A stretch of 41,357 nucleotides of DNA from Stenotrophomonas sp. YIM B06876 (GCF_030711595.1 NZ_JAUJUJ010000026.1:1-41357); one strand, 5' to 3'; positions 1-8,484 are shown, numbered from the stretch's first letter. Translations and numbers: made by a program. Notes: a model not told the origin generated them from the sequence alone.

Positions 1-185
<185 letters not shown>

Positions 186-218
186 GAGTTGTCTATTGTG
201 ACACGTATTTTCGTTCAA

Positions 219-292
219 TGGAGCGGGAGACGGGAATCGAACCCGCACCATCAGCTTGGAAGGCTGAGGTTCTACCGTTGAACTACTCCCGC
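219..292 (-). tRNA. tRNA-Gly (anticodon TCC)
   Basis: A 74-nt minus-strand cloverleaf with acceptor GCGGGAG, an anticodon arm TCAGC / CTTCCAA / GCTGA, a GGTTCGA T-loop and an encoded CCA end. The anticodon TCC reads GGA (Gly). It is the middle tRNA of the Tyr-Gly-Thr set leading into tuf. Confidence 0.95.
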
Positions 293-320
293 ACCGGGAA
301 CTACTGCCACAACGTGAAAC

Positions 321-406
321 TGGTGGAGGGAGGTGGATTCGAACCACCGAAGGCGTAAGCCAGCAGATTTACAGTCTGCCCCCGTTGGCCGCTTGGGTAT
401 CCCTCC
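321..406 (-). tRNA. tRNA-Tyr (anticodon GTA)
   Basis: An 86-nt minus-strand tRNA with acceptor GGAGGGA, anticodon arm GCAGA / CTGTAAA / TCTGC and the long variable arm expected of a class II tRNA such as tRNA-Tyr. The 3' CCA is encoded. It is the first gene of the tRNA-tuf transcription unit; its 5' end lies about 50 bases downstream of the predicted start site. Confidence 0.95.
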
Positions 407-463
407 TTCTCATCCCTGCCGCAGCGGCCGTGGCCATTTCGGTATGGGTTGGAAGAGCCGACA

Positions 464-492
464 ATTTTGGAGATGAATCAGGAGTCTGTCAA
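464..492 (-). promoter_or_regulatory. Sigma-70 promoter of the tRNA-Tyr/Gly/Thr-tuf operon
   Basis: On the minus strand a perfect -35 TTGACA (492-487) is followed, after exactly 17 bp, by CAAAAT (469-464), which matches four of six bases of TATAAT. It points towards tRNA-Tyr, and no other good promoter is visible between the asparaginase-family gene and the tRNAs. A strong -35 fits a stable-RNA and EF-Tu operon. The assignment rests on sequence match only. Confidence 0.7.
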
Positions 493-514
493 CAGTCTTT
501 TCGATTATTTTCAC

Positions 515-545
515 AAAAAGAGCGCATCGCATCCGCAACCCGCTC
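515..545 (-). terminator. Possible weak intrinsic terminator after the isoaspartyl peptidase gene
   Basis: On the minus strand GAGCG (545-541, overlapping the stop codon) can pair with CGCTC (524-520) and is followed directly by TTTTT (519-515). The outer stem is only 5 bp with a long loop, so termination may be leaky. It would separate the accessory genes from the tRNA-tuf promoter just downstream. Confidence 0.4.
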
Positions 546-1560
546 AATTGCCCGGATCGGGCAGCGTCTCATCGGCAAAAATCGCGACATGCGGGATACC
601 GTCCACACCAATCCAGCCACGATACATGCCCTGGGTATTGAATGGCAGCCCGATTCTGCCGTCGGCGCCCAGAACGATCGCGCCACCATCCCCACCGAGT
701 TGCGGAATACGCTGGTTGATCACCGCATCGCCCGCCTGTGCCGGGGTCTGCCCGAGATAGTCGATCCGCGCACAGATGTCGTGGGCGGCAGCGGTACGGA
801 TATAGAACTCGCCCCAGCCGGTTGCCGACACCGCGCACTTGGCATTGGCATAGGTACCGGCACCGATGATCGGCGAATCCCCTACCCGCCCGTAACGCTT
901 GTTGGTCATGCCACCGGTGGACGTACCGGCGGCCAGCTTGCCGGCGGCATCCAGCGCTACCGCGCCGACCGTGCCGAAATGTTTGGCGGTCTCAAGATCG
1001 GCGTGCGCCTGGCCGGCCGCCTCCTCCTTCAACGCCCGCTGCAACTGCTGCCAGCGCTTGTCGGTGCGGAAGTAGGAAGGATCCACCAGGGCGACCCCCT
1101 GCTCCCTGGCAAAGGCCTCGGCGCCATCGCCGACCATCATCACATGCGCGGATTTCTCCATGACCGCCCGCGACAACAGAATCGGATTGCGCACCCGGTG
1201 CACGCCAGCCACCGCACCGGCACGCAGCGTGGCGCCATCCATCAGCGAGGAATCCAGCTCGTTCACCCCGACATGGTTGAAGACCGCGCCCCTGCCCGCA
1301 TTGAAGGTGGGATCGTCCTCCAGCACGGTGATCGCGGCGGTAACCGCATCCAGCGCCGGCCTGCCCGCCGCCAACTGCTCATGCCCCTTGCGCAATGCCG
1401 CCTCCAGCGCCGAACGCGCGGCCCGCTCTTCTTTCGCGTTCAGATCCTGCCGCTCGACCCCCGCGCCACCATGGATCACCAGCAGCGGTGACGGTGCGGC
1501 CACAGCCAGACCGCACGAAACCGTGGTCAACGCCAGCAACAACGCGGAAGTCAGCTTCAT
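544..1560 (-). CDS. Exported isoaspartyl peptidase / L-asparaginase (Ntn-hydrolase, plant type)
   Basis: The protein (338 aa) belongs to the Thr-dependent N-terminal nucleophile hydrolase family that cleaves beta-aspartyl dipeptides and asparagine. Residues 26-45 carry the conserved VIHGGAG block. The autoprocessing site is HFGTVGA, with Thr197 as the predicted nucleophile, followed by the substrate-loop residues TSTGG (213-217). A Sec signal peptide (about residues 1-22, ending AVA-AP) places it in the periplasm or outside the cell; most family members are cytoplasmic. I chose the ATG at 1560 over a TTG one codon upstream because GGAG lies 8 bases before it. The gene is downstream of the cyanophycinase gene on the same strand. 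Cyanophycinase releases beta-Asp-Arg dipeptides, and this enzyme class splits such dipeptides, so the pair fits one pathway. The exact substrate is inferred. Confidence 0.88.
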   Translation of the reverse strand: MKLTSALLLALTTVSCGLAVAAPSPLLVIHGGAGVERQDLNAKEERAARSALEAALRKGHEQLAAGRPALDAVTAAITVLEDDPTFNAGRGAVFNHVGVNELDSSLMDGATLRAGAVAGVHRVRNPILLSRAVMEKSAHVMMVGDGAEAFAREQGVALVDPSYFRTDKRWQQLQRALKEEAAGQAHADLETAKHFGTVGAVALDAAGKLAAGTSTGGMTNKRYGRVGDSPIIGAGTYANAKCAVSATGWGEFYIRTAAAHDICARIDYLGQTPAQAGDAVINQRIPQLGGDGGAIVLGADGRIGLPFNTQGMYRGWIGVDGIPHVAIFADETLPDPGN

Positions 1561-1610
1561 CAATCGAACTCCGTAAAGGGGTCCGCGATTCTAGGCATGC
1601 CAGCGGCCAA

Positions 1611-1658
1611 GTAGATAGCCTTCCGCCTTCGGCCGGCAGGGAGGCTCCGGAGGGCTAT
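1611..1658. repeat. GTAG-headed intercistronic hairpin
   Basis: GTAG (1611-1614) is followed by an arm TAGCCTTCCG (1616-1625) that pairs with CGGAGGGCTA (1648-1657). This is a 10-bp stem with one G-T wobble, extended by A1615-T1658, and its end overlaps the cyanophycinase stop codon. A GTAG head next to a GC-rich stem resembles the REP-like elements known from Stenotrophomonas. Lying between two co-oriented genes, it could stabilise or attenuate the mRNA. Membership of a genomic family is inferred. Confidence 0.45.
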
Positions 1659-2677
1659 TCCGGCTGCAGCCGCAACTCACCGGCACTGACGTCGGCCACC
1701 GCGGTGAACGCGGCATCGTCGACGCGGAAACCATCCAGATACAGACGGCTGCCGGTACCTACACCGGTGACCGGAATCGAGGTGAAATCCAACGGCTCGC
1801 CATTGCGCAGGCGATCGGCCGTGCGCTGCGGCATCACCAGCCAGGCGTAGCCCTCGCTGCGGGTGTAGACCCGGCCACGGCCATCGGCCTCGACACACAG
1901 CGCGGTGTCCTCGTCCACGCCGATTCCCACGACATCCTCCCGCCCGCGCTCCTGCGCGGCCCGGGCGACAAACACGATCAGGCGCCCGAGCCGGTCACGC
2001 TTGGCGAAGTGGGTGTCGGTAACGACATTGGACAGGTAAGGCATGCTCAGGAAATCGCTGTCCATGGTCACCTCGCTGCCCATCGGATCGGCCAGCGCGG
2101 TAGGCGAATCCACACTGCCCCCATCGAGCGCGCCATAGCTGTACCCGCCCAGGATGGCCAGCCCGGCACTGGTGCCGGCGATCGGCTTGCCGGCACGGAC
2201 GTGTTCGTTGAGCGCGGTATTGAGCGCGCTGCCTTTCCAGAAGCGGATGTAACGCGACTGGTCGCCGCCGGCGATGAAGATCGCATCGGCGCTGCGCACC
2301 ACCCGCAATACGGCCGGATCATCGGCCGCCCGGCGGCTGTCAAACACCAGCGTCTGCACCGCGGTGACCCCGCCGATGTCGTGATACAGCTCGTCCTGCA
2401 ACTCATCGGCACCCGAGGCGCGCAGGATCACCACCCGGCCATTGCCGGCACGCCTGACCCACCACTGGAAGGCCTCGGGCACCCACTCGCCGCCGCCCAT
2501 CAGCATCATCGCCGCCTCGGTTTTCCCCGGGCGCGCCGCGTCCAGATTGCCTACCTCGTAATAGCGGTAGCCGGGCTGCGCAAGACCCCGCACGTCCCGC
2601 GCCGCAACGGTGCCTGCCATACCCAACGCAAAGACGATCAGGGCAACCCGGGGCAACCAGGACAGGCGACGGTTCAT
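1655..2677 (-). CDS. Exported cyanophycinase (peptidase family S51)
   Basis: The protein (340 aa) matches cyanophycinase, a serine peptidase that degrades the storage polymer cyanophycin (poly-aspartate with arginine side chains) to beta-Asp-Arg dipeptides. GGDQSRY (137-143) precedes the nucleophile elbow GTSAG with Ser170. DTHFAKRDRLGR supplies His223, and GIGVDEDTA supplies Glu256, so all three positions of the S51 catalytic arrangement are present. A Sec signal peptide (residues 1-26, cleavage near VAA-RD) indicates export, unlike the cytoplasmic cyanobacterial enzyme. The ATG at 2677 has GAGGAG 6 bases upstream. The gene is divergent from the TonB receptor and upstream of the isoaspartyl peptidase. 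No cyanophycin synthetase gene is in the window, so external polymer or peptides are the likely substrate (inference). Confidence 0.88.
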   Translation of the reverse strand: MNRRLSWLPRVALIVFALGMAGTVAARDVRGLAQPGYRYYEVGNLDAARPGKTEAAMMLMGGGEWVPEAFQWWVRRAGNGRVVILRASGADELQDELYHDIGGVTAVQTLVFDSRRAADDPAVLRVVRSADAIFIAGGDQSRYIRFWKGSALNTALNEHVRAGKPIAGTSAGLAILGGYSYGALDGGSVDSPTALADPMGSEVTMDSDFLSMPYLSNVVTDTHFAKRDRLGRLIVFVARAAQERGREDVVGIGVDEDTALCVEADGRGRVYTRSEGYAWLVMPQRTADRLRNGEPLDFTSIPVTGVGTGSRLYLDGFRVDDAAFTAVADVSAGELRLQPE

Positions 2678-2698
2678 GCAAGCTCCTCGGGCGGAAAA

Positions 2699-2712
2699 TG
2701 TAACCGGTTACA
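2699..2712. promoter_or_regulatory. Perfect 14-bp palindrome, LacI-family-type operator
   Basis: TGTAACCGGTTACA is a perfect palindrome with the central CG step typical of LacI/GalR-family operators. It lies in the divergent gap between the cyanophycinase and TonB-receptor genes, and the predicted cyanophycinase start site (about 2709) falls inside it. This is a classic repressor position. No lacI-type gene is in the window, so the regulator must be elsewhere. The family assignment is inference from the motif. Confidence 0.6.
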
Positions 2713-2715
2713 CCC

Positions 2716-2744
2716 CTAATGCCAGATCGGACGCCAGTGGTCAA
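2716..2744 (-). promoter_or_regulatory. Candidate promoter of the cyanophycinase gene
   Basis: On the minus strand TTGACC (2744-2739, five of six to consensus) is followed after 17 bp by CATTAG (2721-2716, three of six). The weak -10 is followed by the palindromic operator. In the opposite direction TGGTCA (2738-2743) and TTACAT (2761-2766) with a 17-bp gap could serve the receptor gene. Both are sequence-match predictions. Confidence 0.45.
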
Positions 2745-2824
2745 GAACGTAAAAAAGTAGTTACATGAGCTTACCCATTCACACTTTTCCTGAACGGGCC
2801 GCGCGCATCCGCCGGATGCCCGAC

Positions 2825-5647
2825 ATGACCTTCCAGAGAACCGACTTCATGCGCAGACACGCAATGGTGTGCTCCATCCAATTGGCGCTGCTGGGCACGG
2901 CCCTGCCCGCTGTCGCACAGACCACCGGCAACAGTGGCGTCCAACAACTTGATGCGGTGCAGGTAACGGGATCCCGCATCCCCCGCACCCAGGTCGAAGG
3001 TCCGGCGCCGATCACCGTAGTCACCGCCGAGCAGATCAGATCCGCCGGCTTCACCTCCGTTCCGGATGTGCTGCGCTCGCTCAGCCAGAACAGCGGCACC
3101 ACCCAGGGCCAACAGAACACCACCGGTGCCCAATCCACCCCCGGCGCACAGGCGGTGGATCTGCGCGGGCTTGGCCCCAACCACACGCTGGTACTGGTCA
3201 ACGGCCGCCGCACGGCCGACTTCCCGTTGCCGCTCAACGGCAAGAGCAACTTCACCGACATCGGCAACATCCCGCTGGGGATGATCGACCGCATCGAAGT
3301 GCTGACCGGCAGCGCCTCGGCGGTCTACGGCTCCGACGCGATGGCCGGCGTGATCAACTTCATCCTGAAGAAGTCCGCCGACGGCACCACCCTCGACTAC
3401 CGCTACGGCGACACCAGCCGCGGCGGCGGCGAATCGCACGACCTGACCCTCACCACCGGCTTCGAGCACGGCAACTTCAGCGGCATCGTCGGCGTGGAAC
3501 TGCAGGACAAGCGGCCGCTGTGGGGCACGCAGCGCAGCGTGCAGGACTCGACGCTCGATGGCCCCACCCCGCGCAGCGTCCTGCCTCGCGTCATCGCCCA
3601 GATCAACAAGAGTGCCCCGCCCGATGGCTGCAAGGCGCTGTCCGGCCTGAACGATGGCACCACGGTGTTGGCAGAAGACACCCGCGGCCGGCTCTACTGC
3701 GGCAGTGATCGCGCCATCGCCTATCGCACCATCCAGAACGAGCGCAAGGGCGCCAATGCCTACGGCTCGTTCGAGTATCGCTTCGACGACAACCTGTCCT
3801 GGTTCGCCGATGTCCAGGTCGGCCACCAGAAGGTCCGCCTGCTCTCCGGCACCAACGGCAACGTTGTCACCGGCAAAAGCGGCGTCGGCAATGTGGTGAG
3901 CGATTACATGGGCTGGGCCTTCCAGGACCCGAATTCCACCGATGTCGACGACAACATTTTCTACAACGACGTCACCGGCCGCTATGAAGTCTGGCAGCGG
4001 CAGTTCAGCCCCGAGGAAGTCGGCGGCCTGAAAAACCGTATGCATACCACCACGCAGAAGACGCTGGCGGTGACCAGCGGGCTGAAGGGCACGCTTGGCG
4101 AGAGCTGGAACTGGGAGGCCGCCTACAACCACTCCCAGTACAAGGCGGACGTGGCAATGCCGCGCATCAAGGCAGATGCCGCCAATCGTTTCTTCCTGGG
4201 CGAGCGCCTGGGCTACGACGACGATGGCTATGCCATCTACGCCCCCGATCCCACCCGCCTTTTCACGCCGCTGACGCCCGCCCAATTCGCATCCATCGCC
4301 GCCATGTCCACCTTCCACCCGAAGGCGGAAAACGACAACCTGAGCCTTATTTTCGATACGCCGGCGCTGTTCACGCTGCCGGCAGGCGACGTCGGCTTCG
4401 CGGGCGCGCTGGAGTACGGCAGGCAGTCCTATGCCATCCATCCCGACCCTCTCGCCCTGACCGCCGACGCGTATTTCGGCCCGCAGTATGGTGACGGCAG
4501 CGCCAGTCGCAATCGCTGGGGCGCTGCCGGTGAGCTGCGCGTGCCGGTGGCCTCCACGGTGCAGGCCAGCCTGGCCGGTCGCTACGACCAATACCGCTAT
4601 GGCGGGCAAAATCCAGGGAAATTCACCTACAACATGGGCCTGGAATGGCGCCCGCTCGACAGCCTGCTCGTGCGCGGTTCCTACGGCACCGGGTTCCGTG
4701 CCCCGGACATGCACTACCTGTTCGCTGGCAACGATTACTACCGCAAGATTTCCACCGACTATTTCGCCTGCCGCAGCGATGAGCCGGACTTCAGCAACGG
4801 CGACTGCTACGACGAGGGCGACTGGGATACCAGCACGCGCGATGTGTATTCCGGCAACCGCAAGCTGAACGTGGAAACCAGCACGTCGTTCTCGGCCGGT
4901 TTTGTGTGGTCCCCGCTGGACAGCCTCGATCTGGCGGTGGACTACTACAAGATCAAGGTGACGAACCAGGTGCAGACCCAGGACCGCGAGCGGCTGCGCA
5001 TCATGGAAGCCGACTGCCGTCTCGGCAAGACCGACAACGGTGCGGCCGTGGACATCAACTCGCCCACATGTCAGGACGCCCTCGCCCGCGTCATCCGCAG
5101 CCCCATCACCGGCGATATCACCAGCGTCCATTTCCAGCCGATCAACATCGCCAGCGAGGAAACCTCGGGAATCGACGTGGCCGCCAACTATCACTGGCAG
5201 ACAGCGGCCGCCGGCGATCTCCGCATCAGCACCAACTACACCTGGACACGCCGCCACACCTTCCAGCGCTATCCGGGTGATCCGTCCGAGGACATGCTGG
5301 ACTACCTCAGCTACAGCCCGGCCCTGCCACGCAACAAGGCCAACCTTGGCGTCAGCTGGGACAAGGGCGCGTGGGGCGCCAGCCTGTTCGGCAACTATCT
5401 CGGCCACGTCCCCAACTACGACGATGATGCCTGGACCCAGTCCACCTGGCGTTTCAACGCCGGCGCACGCTACGACATCAACGACCACCTGCGGGTCTCG
5501 CTGTCGGTCAACAACCTGTTCGACAAGATGCCGCCGAGGGATGCAACGTGGTCGGCCTACCCGTACTACGACACCTCGTGGTTCGACAGCGTGGGCCGCA
5601 GCTACTTCGTGCAGGTCACCTGGAAGCTGGGGGGCAAACCGCTGTAA
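2825..5647 (+). CDS. TonB-dependent outer-membrane receptor
   Basis: This is a 22-strand-barrel TonB-dependent receptor of about 940 aa. After a signal peptide ending near ALPAVAQ comes a TonB-box-like stretch (LDAVQVTGSRI), a plug domain (PITVVTAEQIRSAG; VDLRGLGPNHTLVLVNGRR; IEVLTGSASAVYGSDAMAGVINFI) and a long beta-barrel ending in aromatic residues (SYFVQVTWKLGGKPL). The frame is open back to an ATG at 2765, but that codon lies within a possible -10 element and lacks a ribosome site. A start at 2825 (MTFQRTDF) or 2849 (MRRHAMVC) gives a normal export signal. Several Cys pairs in the barrel (for example around 4770-4806) may brace extracellular loops. Divergence from the cyanophycinase gene suggests it imports peptides from that digestion; the ligand is inferred from context only. 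Confidence 0.9.
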   Translation: MTFQRTDFMRRHAMVCSIQLALLGTALPAVAQTTGNSGVQQLDAVQVTGSRIPRTQVEGPAPITVVTAEQIRSAGFTSVPDVLRSLSQNSGTTQGQQNTTGAQSTPGAQAVDLRGLGPNHTLVLVNGRRTADFPLPLNGKSNFTDIGNIPLGMIDRIEVLTGSASAVYGSDAMAGVINFILKKSADGTTLDYRYGDTSRGGGESHDLTLTTGFEHGNFSGIVGVELQDKRPLWGTQRSVQDSTLDGPTPRSVLPRVIAQINKSAPPDGCKALSGLNDGTTVLAEDTRGRLYCGSDRAIAYRTIQNERKGANAYGSFEYRFDDNLSWFADVQVGHQKVRLLSGTNGNVVTGKSGVGNVVSDYMGWAFQDPNSTDVDDNIFYNDVTGRYEVWQRQFSPEEVGGLKNRMHTTTQKTLAVTSGLKGTLGESWNWEAAYNHSQYKADVAMPRIKADAANRFFLGERLGYDDDGYAIYAPDPTRLFTPLTPAQFASIAAMSTFHPKAENDNLSLIFDTPALFTLPAGDVGFAGALEYGRQSYAIHPDPLALTADAYFGPQYGDGSASRNRWGAAGELRVPVASTVQASLAGRYDQYRYGGQNPGKFTYNMGLEWRPLDSLLVRGSYGTGFRAPDMHYLFAGNDYYRKISTDYFACRSDEPDFSNGDCYDEGDWDTSTRDVYSGNRKLNVETSTSFSAGFVWSPLDSLDLAVDYYKIKVTNQVQTQDRERLRIMEADCRLGKTDNGAAVDINSPTCQDALARVIRSPITGDITSVHFQPINIASEETSGIDVAANYHWQTAAAGDLRISTNYTWTRRHTFQRYPGDPSEDMLDYLSYSPALPRNKANLGVSWDKGAWGASLFGNYLGHVPNYDDDAWTQSTWRFNAGARYDINDHLRVSLSVNNLFDKMPPRDATWSAYPYYDTSWFDSVGRSYFVQVTWKLGGKPL

Positions 5648-5677
5648 GCGACTCCCGCAACAAGCCCGTCACACGCA

Positions 5678-5707
5678 GGGACGAAGGCACTGCCTTCGTC
5701 CCTTTTT
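5678..5707 (+). terminator. Intrinsic terminator of the TonB-receptor gene
   Basis: GGGACGAAGGC (5678-5688) pairs perfectly with GCCTTCGTCCC (5692-5702) across a 3-nt loop, followed by TTTTT. It lies 30 bp after the receptor stop codon. This is a textbook rho-independent terminator. Confidence 0.9.
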
Positions 5708-5952
5708 CTTTGCGGGGATCCACGCCATCCACGCCGCGCATCGGCTCCCTTTCCCATCCCGCCACACCATCGGCCCCGGTAGCTGCGACAAAAAAAGAGC
5801 GAAATGCATGGCAACACAGTTCCCCACAGCGCAGGTGGAAAGACCCATGAGCAAACTGTGGACAAGTACGTGCAGGCCATACACGGCAAGACCCGTCAGC
5901 AACTGGCGATTATTTGGCCAGCATCATTGCGACAACCCGCTCGGCCGAATAC
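5708..5952. other. Noncoding gap between the receptor terminator and the ychF terminator
   Basis: These 245 bases lie between two terminators of convergent genes. There is an A-rich run near 5789-5797. Short open frames start at 5804 and 5847, but they run into the antisense of ychF and show no family features. No promoter, RNA gene or repeat is convincing here. Confidence 0.5.
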
Positions 5953-5981
5953 ACAAACGCCCCGCATTGCAGGGCGTTTGT
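5953..5981 (-). terminator. Hairpin terminator after ychF
   Basis: ACAAACGCCC (5953-5962) and GGGCGTTTGT (5972-5981) form a perfect 10-bp stem with a 9-nt loop, about 20 bp beyond the ychF stop codon. T-rich sequence is present only at the stem base, so it may terminate weakly or act mainly as a 3'-end stabiliser. Confidence 0.65.
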
Positions 5982-6002
5982 TCAATCAGCCAATCGCGCG
6001 AA

Positions 6003-7094
6003 TCACACGTTGAAGCGGAAGTGCAGGATGTCGCCCTCTTTCACGCGGTACTCCTTGCCTTCCAGGCGCAGGCGCCCGGCTTCCTTGCAGCCGGCTTCGC
6101 CGCGGTACTTGATGAAATCATCAAACGCCATGGTTTCAGCGCGGATGAAGCCCTTCTCGAAATCGGTGTGGATCACGGCGGCGGCCTGCGGCGCGGTGGA
6201 ACCGGCCTTGACCGTCCATGCACGGACTTCCTTCACCCCGGCGGTGAAATAGGTCTGCAGCCCGAGCAGGCTGTAGGCGGCGCGGATCACCCGGTTAAGG
6301 CCCGGCTCTTCCAGCCCCAGATCGGCCAGGAACGCATCACGGTCGGCGTCTTCCAGCTGCGACAGCTCTTCCTCGATCGCGGCCGACACCGGCACCACTT
6401 CGGCACCTTCGGTAGCCGCACGCGCGCGCACCGCCTCCAGGTGCGGATTGTTCTCGAAGCCGTCTTCCAGCACGTTGGCGATGTACATCACCGGCTTGAG
6501 CGTGAGCAGGAACAGGTCGCGCACCAGCGCCTTTTCCTCCTCGTCCAGCCCGGCCGCACGGCCGGCCTTGCCGTCGGACAGCGCCGCCTGCAACTTGGCC
6601 AGCACCGGCTTGCGTGCGGCCGCATCCTTGTCGCCCCCCTTGGCCGCGCGCTCGGCGCGGTTGAGCGCCTTCTCGACGCTGTCCAGATCGGCCAGCGCCA
6701 GCTCGGTATCGATGGTGTCGATATCCGACAGCGGATCAACCTTGTTGTTGACGTGGATGATGTCGTCGTTCTCGAAGCAACGCACCACATGGGTGATCGC
6801 ATCGACCTCACGGATGTGGGCCAGGAACTTGTTGCCCAGGCCTTCACCGCTGGCCGCCCCGGCCACCAGGCCGGCGATGTCGACGAACTCGACCGCGGTC
6901 GGAATCACCTTCTGCGGGTTGATGATCTCCGCCAGCTGGTTCAGGCGCGGGTCGGGCACCGGCACGATGCCCGTGTTGGGCTCGATCGTGCAGAACGGGA
7001 AATTGGCCGCAGCGATACCCGCCTTGGTCAGCGCATTGAACAGGGTCGATTTGCCGACGTTGGGCAGGCCGACGATGCCGCATTTGATACCCAT
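6003..7094 (-). CDS. ychF: Redox-regulated ATPase YchF (Obg-related P-loop protein)
   Basis: The protein (363 aa, the same length as E. coli YchF) is a universally conserved P-loop NTPase that prefers ATP over GTP and binds ribosomes. The N-terminus [17 protein letters not shown] holds the Walker A/G1 motif at residues 9-17. A helical insert follows in the middle, and the C-terminus is a TGS domain ending [15 protein letters not shown]. The open frame continues 22 codons upstream, but the ATG at 7094 is preceded by GGAG at good distance and matches the family N-terminus. It is the last gene of the ispE-prs-rplY-pth-ychF run, 73 bp after pth. Confidence 0.97.
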   Translation of the reverse strand: MGIKCGIVGLPNVGKSTLFNALTKAGIAAANFPFCTIEPNTGIVPVPDPRLNQLAEIINPQKVIPTAVEFVDIAGLVAGAASGEGLGNKFLAHIREVDAITHVVRCFENDDIIHVNNKVDPLSDIDTIDTELALADLDSVEKALNRAERAAKGGDKDAAARKPVLAKLQAALSDGKAGRAAGLDEEEKALVRDLFLLTLKPVMYIANVLEDGFENNPHLEAVRARAATEGAEVVPVSAAIEEELSQLEDADRDAFLADLGLEEPGLNRVIRAAYSLLGLQTYFTAGVKEVRAWTVKAGSTAPQAAAVIHTDFEKGFIRAETMAFDDFIKYRGEAGCKEAGRLRLEGKEYRVKEGDILHFRFNV

Positions 7095-7167
7095 GGGAAC
7101 TCCACGATTCGAAACTCGGGATTGCGGTTTCCTGCGGGCGCACGCCGGCAAAAACCGCAAGCCCGAA

Positions 7168-7749
7168 TCACGGCTTGGGGGTGTGCAGCCGCTTCATGGC
7201 CTCGTTGAAATCACCGGCCACCGCCAGCGGCAGCACCGAGACCGCATCGTCCACGGCGTGGCCGATCAGTACATCGTCATCCCTGCCCGGCCGCCCCAGC
7301 ACCCACGGCACCACGCGGTCCTTGTGGCCGGGATGACCGATGCCGATACGCAACCGGTGGAACTTGCCATGGCCGAGCAGGCGGATGGTGTCGCGCAGGC
7401 CGTTCTGGCCGCCGTGACCGCCATCGAACTTCAGACGCGCCGTACCTGGCGCCAGATCCAGCTCGTCGTGCGCCAACAAGGCTTCTTCGGGCTCGATTTT
7501 CCAGTAGCGCAACGCGGCCGTGACCGATTTGCCACTGAGATTCATGAATGTGGCCGGCTTCAACAGCCATACCGGCTGGCCGCCGACGTCGATCTTGGCG
7601 ATCTCGCCGAACAGCTTGGCATCCAGGCCCCAGCGCACGCCGGCTTGTTCCACCAGGGCATCAACGAAACGAAACCCGGCATTGTGCCGGGTCTGGGCGT
7701 GTTCGGTTCCGGGATTGCCCAGACCGACGATCAATCGCAAGCCAGTCAT
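7168..7749 (-). CDS. pth: Peptidyl-tRNA hydrolase
   Basis: The 193-aa protein frees tRNA from prematurely released peptidyl-tRNA in the cytoplasm. Family marks are LIVGLGNPG near the N-terminus, the catalytic His22 in [17 protein letters not shown], and the DELDLAPG / [10 protein letters not shown] segments that bind tRNA. The start at 7749 ([14 protein letters not shown]) matches the family, although its ribosome site is weak; the frame is open further upstream without homology. It lies between rplY and ychF, a widespread pairing. Confidence 0.96.
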   Translation of the reverse strand: MTGLRLIVGLGNPGTEHAQTRHNAGFRFVDALVEQAGVRWGLDAKLFGEIAKIDVGGQPVWLLKPATFMNLSGKSVTAALRYWKIEPEEALLAHDELDLAPGTARLKFDGGHGGQNGLRDTIRLLGHGKFHRLRIGIGHPGHKDRVVPWVLGRPGRDDDVLIGHAVDDAVSVLPLAVAGDFNEAMKRLHTPKP

Positions 7750-7801
7750 GTCAGATGCATTCGCTGCGCCCACCCCGACAGGGCAGGCGCAGCTGGAACG
7801 C

Positions 7802-8413
7802 TTACTCGGCCGAAGCGGCTTCGTCGGTTTCCTCGACACCCATCTTGGCAATCACGACGGCATCGTCGTGGGTCTTGCCGAGCTTGAGCGCGGGAATTTC
7901 AACGCCCGCCGGGAGCTTGAGGTCCGACAGGTAGATGATGTCACCCACCTTCAGCTCGCCCAGGTCGACCGTGATCGACTCCGGCAGATCCTTCGGCAGG
8001 CAGGCGATGCTGACTTCCTTCAGCTCGTGGGTGACCACAACGTCAGCGGACTTGCCGGCCGGCGAGGTGTCTTCGTTGATGAAGGTCAGCGGCACGTTGA
8101 CGTGCAGCACTTCGTTCGCGTTCACGCGCTGGAAATCCAGGTGCATGATCAGCTGCTTGAACGGGTGGCGCTGGATATCACGCAGCAGCACGTTGTGCAC
8201 CTGGCCGTCGAGGTTCAGGGCGATGATCGAGGAGTAGAACCACTCGTTCTGCTGCGCCAGCCAGATTTCGTTGTGGTTGAACTGCACGCTGGCCGGGGCG
8301 CTGTCGCCACCGTAGACGATACCCGGGACCACACCGGCGTGACGCAGGCGGCGGCTCGCACCCTGCCCGAGCTGTTCACGACGCTGGACCTTGATTTCAT
8401 GACTCTTGGACAT
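7802..8413 (-). CDS. rplY: Ribosomal protein bL25, long Ctc/TL5 form
   Basis: The 203-aa protein binds 5S rRNA. It is the two-domain Ctc/TL5 type, with an N-terminal L25 domain (residues about 1-95, starting SKSHEIKVQRREQLGQGASRR) and a C-terminal beta domain. E. coli L25 has only the first domain. The acidic tail ends VEETDEAASAE. The chosen ATG at 8413 begins the family-typical sequence and follows a GAAGAA-type ribosome site; the frame is open 17 codons further upstream. It lies between prs and pth, with 52 bp to pth. Confidence 0.96.
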   Translation of the reverse strand: MSKSHEIKVQRREQLGQGASRRLRHAGVVPGIVYGGDSAPASVQFNHNEIWLAQQNEWFYSSIIALNLDGQVHNVLLRDIQRHPFKQLIMHLDFQRVNANEVLHVNVPLTFINEDTSPAGKSADVVVTHELKEVSIACLPKDLPESITVDLGELKVGDIIYLSDLKLPAGVEIPALKLGKTHDDAVVIAKMGVEETDEAASAE

Positions 8414-8458
8414 TTCTTCACTACCTAGGTTGAGGTGCCGCCAGAGGGCGACACGGTT

Positions 8459-8484
8459 TGGCACTTCCGCGACCAGAAGTGCCA
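8459..8484. other. Perfect hairpin in the prs-rplY gap
   Basis: TGGCACTTC (8459-8467) pairs with GAAGTGCCA (8476-8484) around an 8-nt loop, 46 bp upstream of the rplY start. A second GC-rich hairpin lies nearer the prs stop (about 8492-8509). There is no T-run, so neither looks like a full terminator. They may be mRNA processing or stability structures between prs and rplY. Confidence 0.45.

Noticed and set aside
2771..5488. A 905-codon open frame antisense to the TonB-receptor gene
   Set aside because: Its translation is low-complexity, rich in Gly/Val/Ala/Asp, and shows no domain. It is a shadow of the GC-rich receptor gene in the opposite frame.
5861..5869. TGTGGACAA resembling a DnaA box
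   Set aside because: A single imperfect box with no cluster, no AT-rich unwinding region and no dnaA or gidA context; not an origin.
5804..6013. Possible small gene (69 codons) after the receptor terminator
   Set aside because: It crosses the ychF terminator hairpin and runs into the antisense of ychF; codon use is ordinary background and no family is recognisable.
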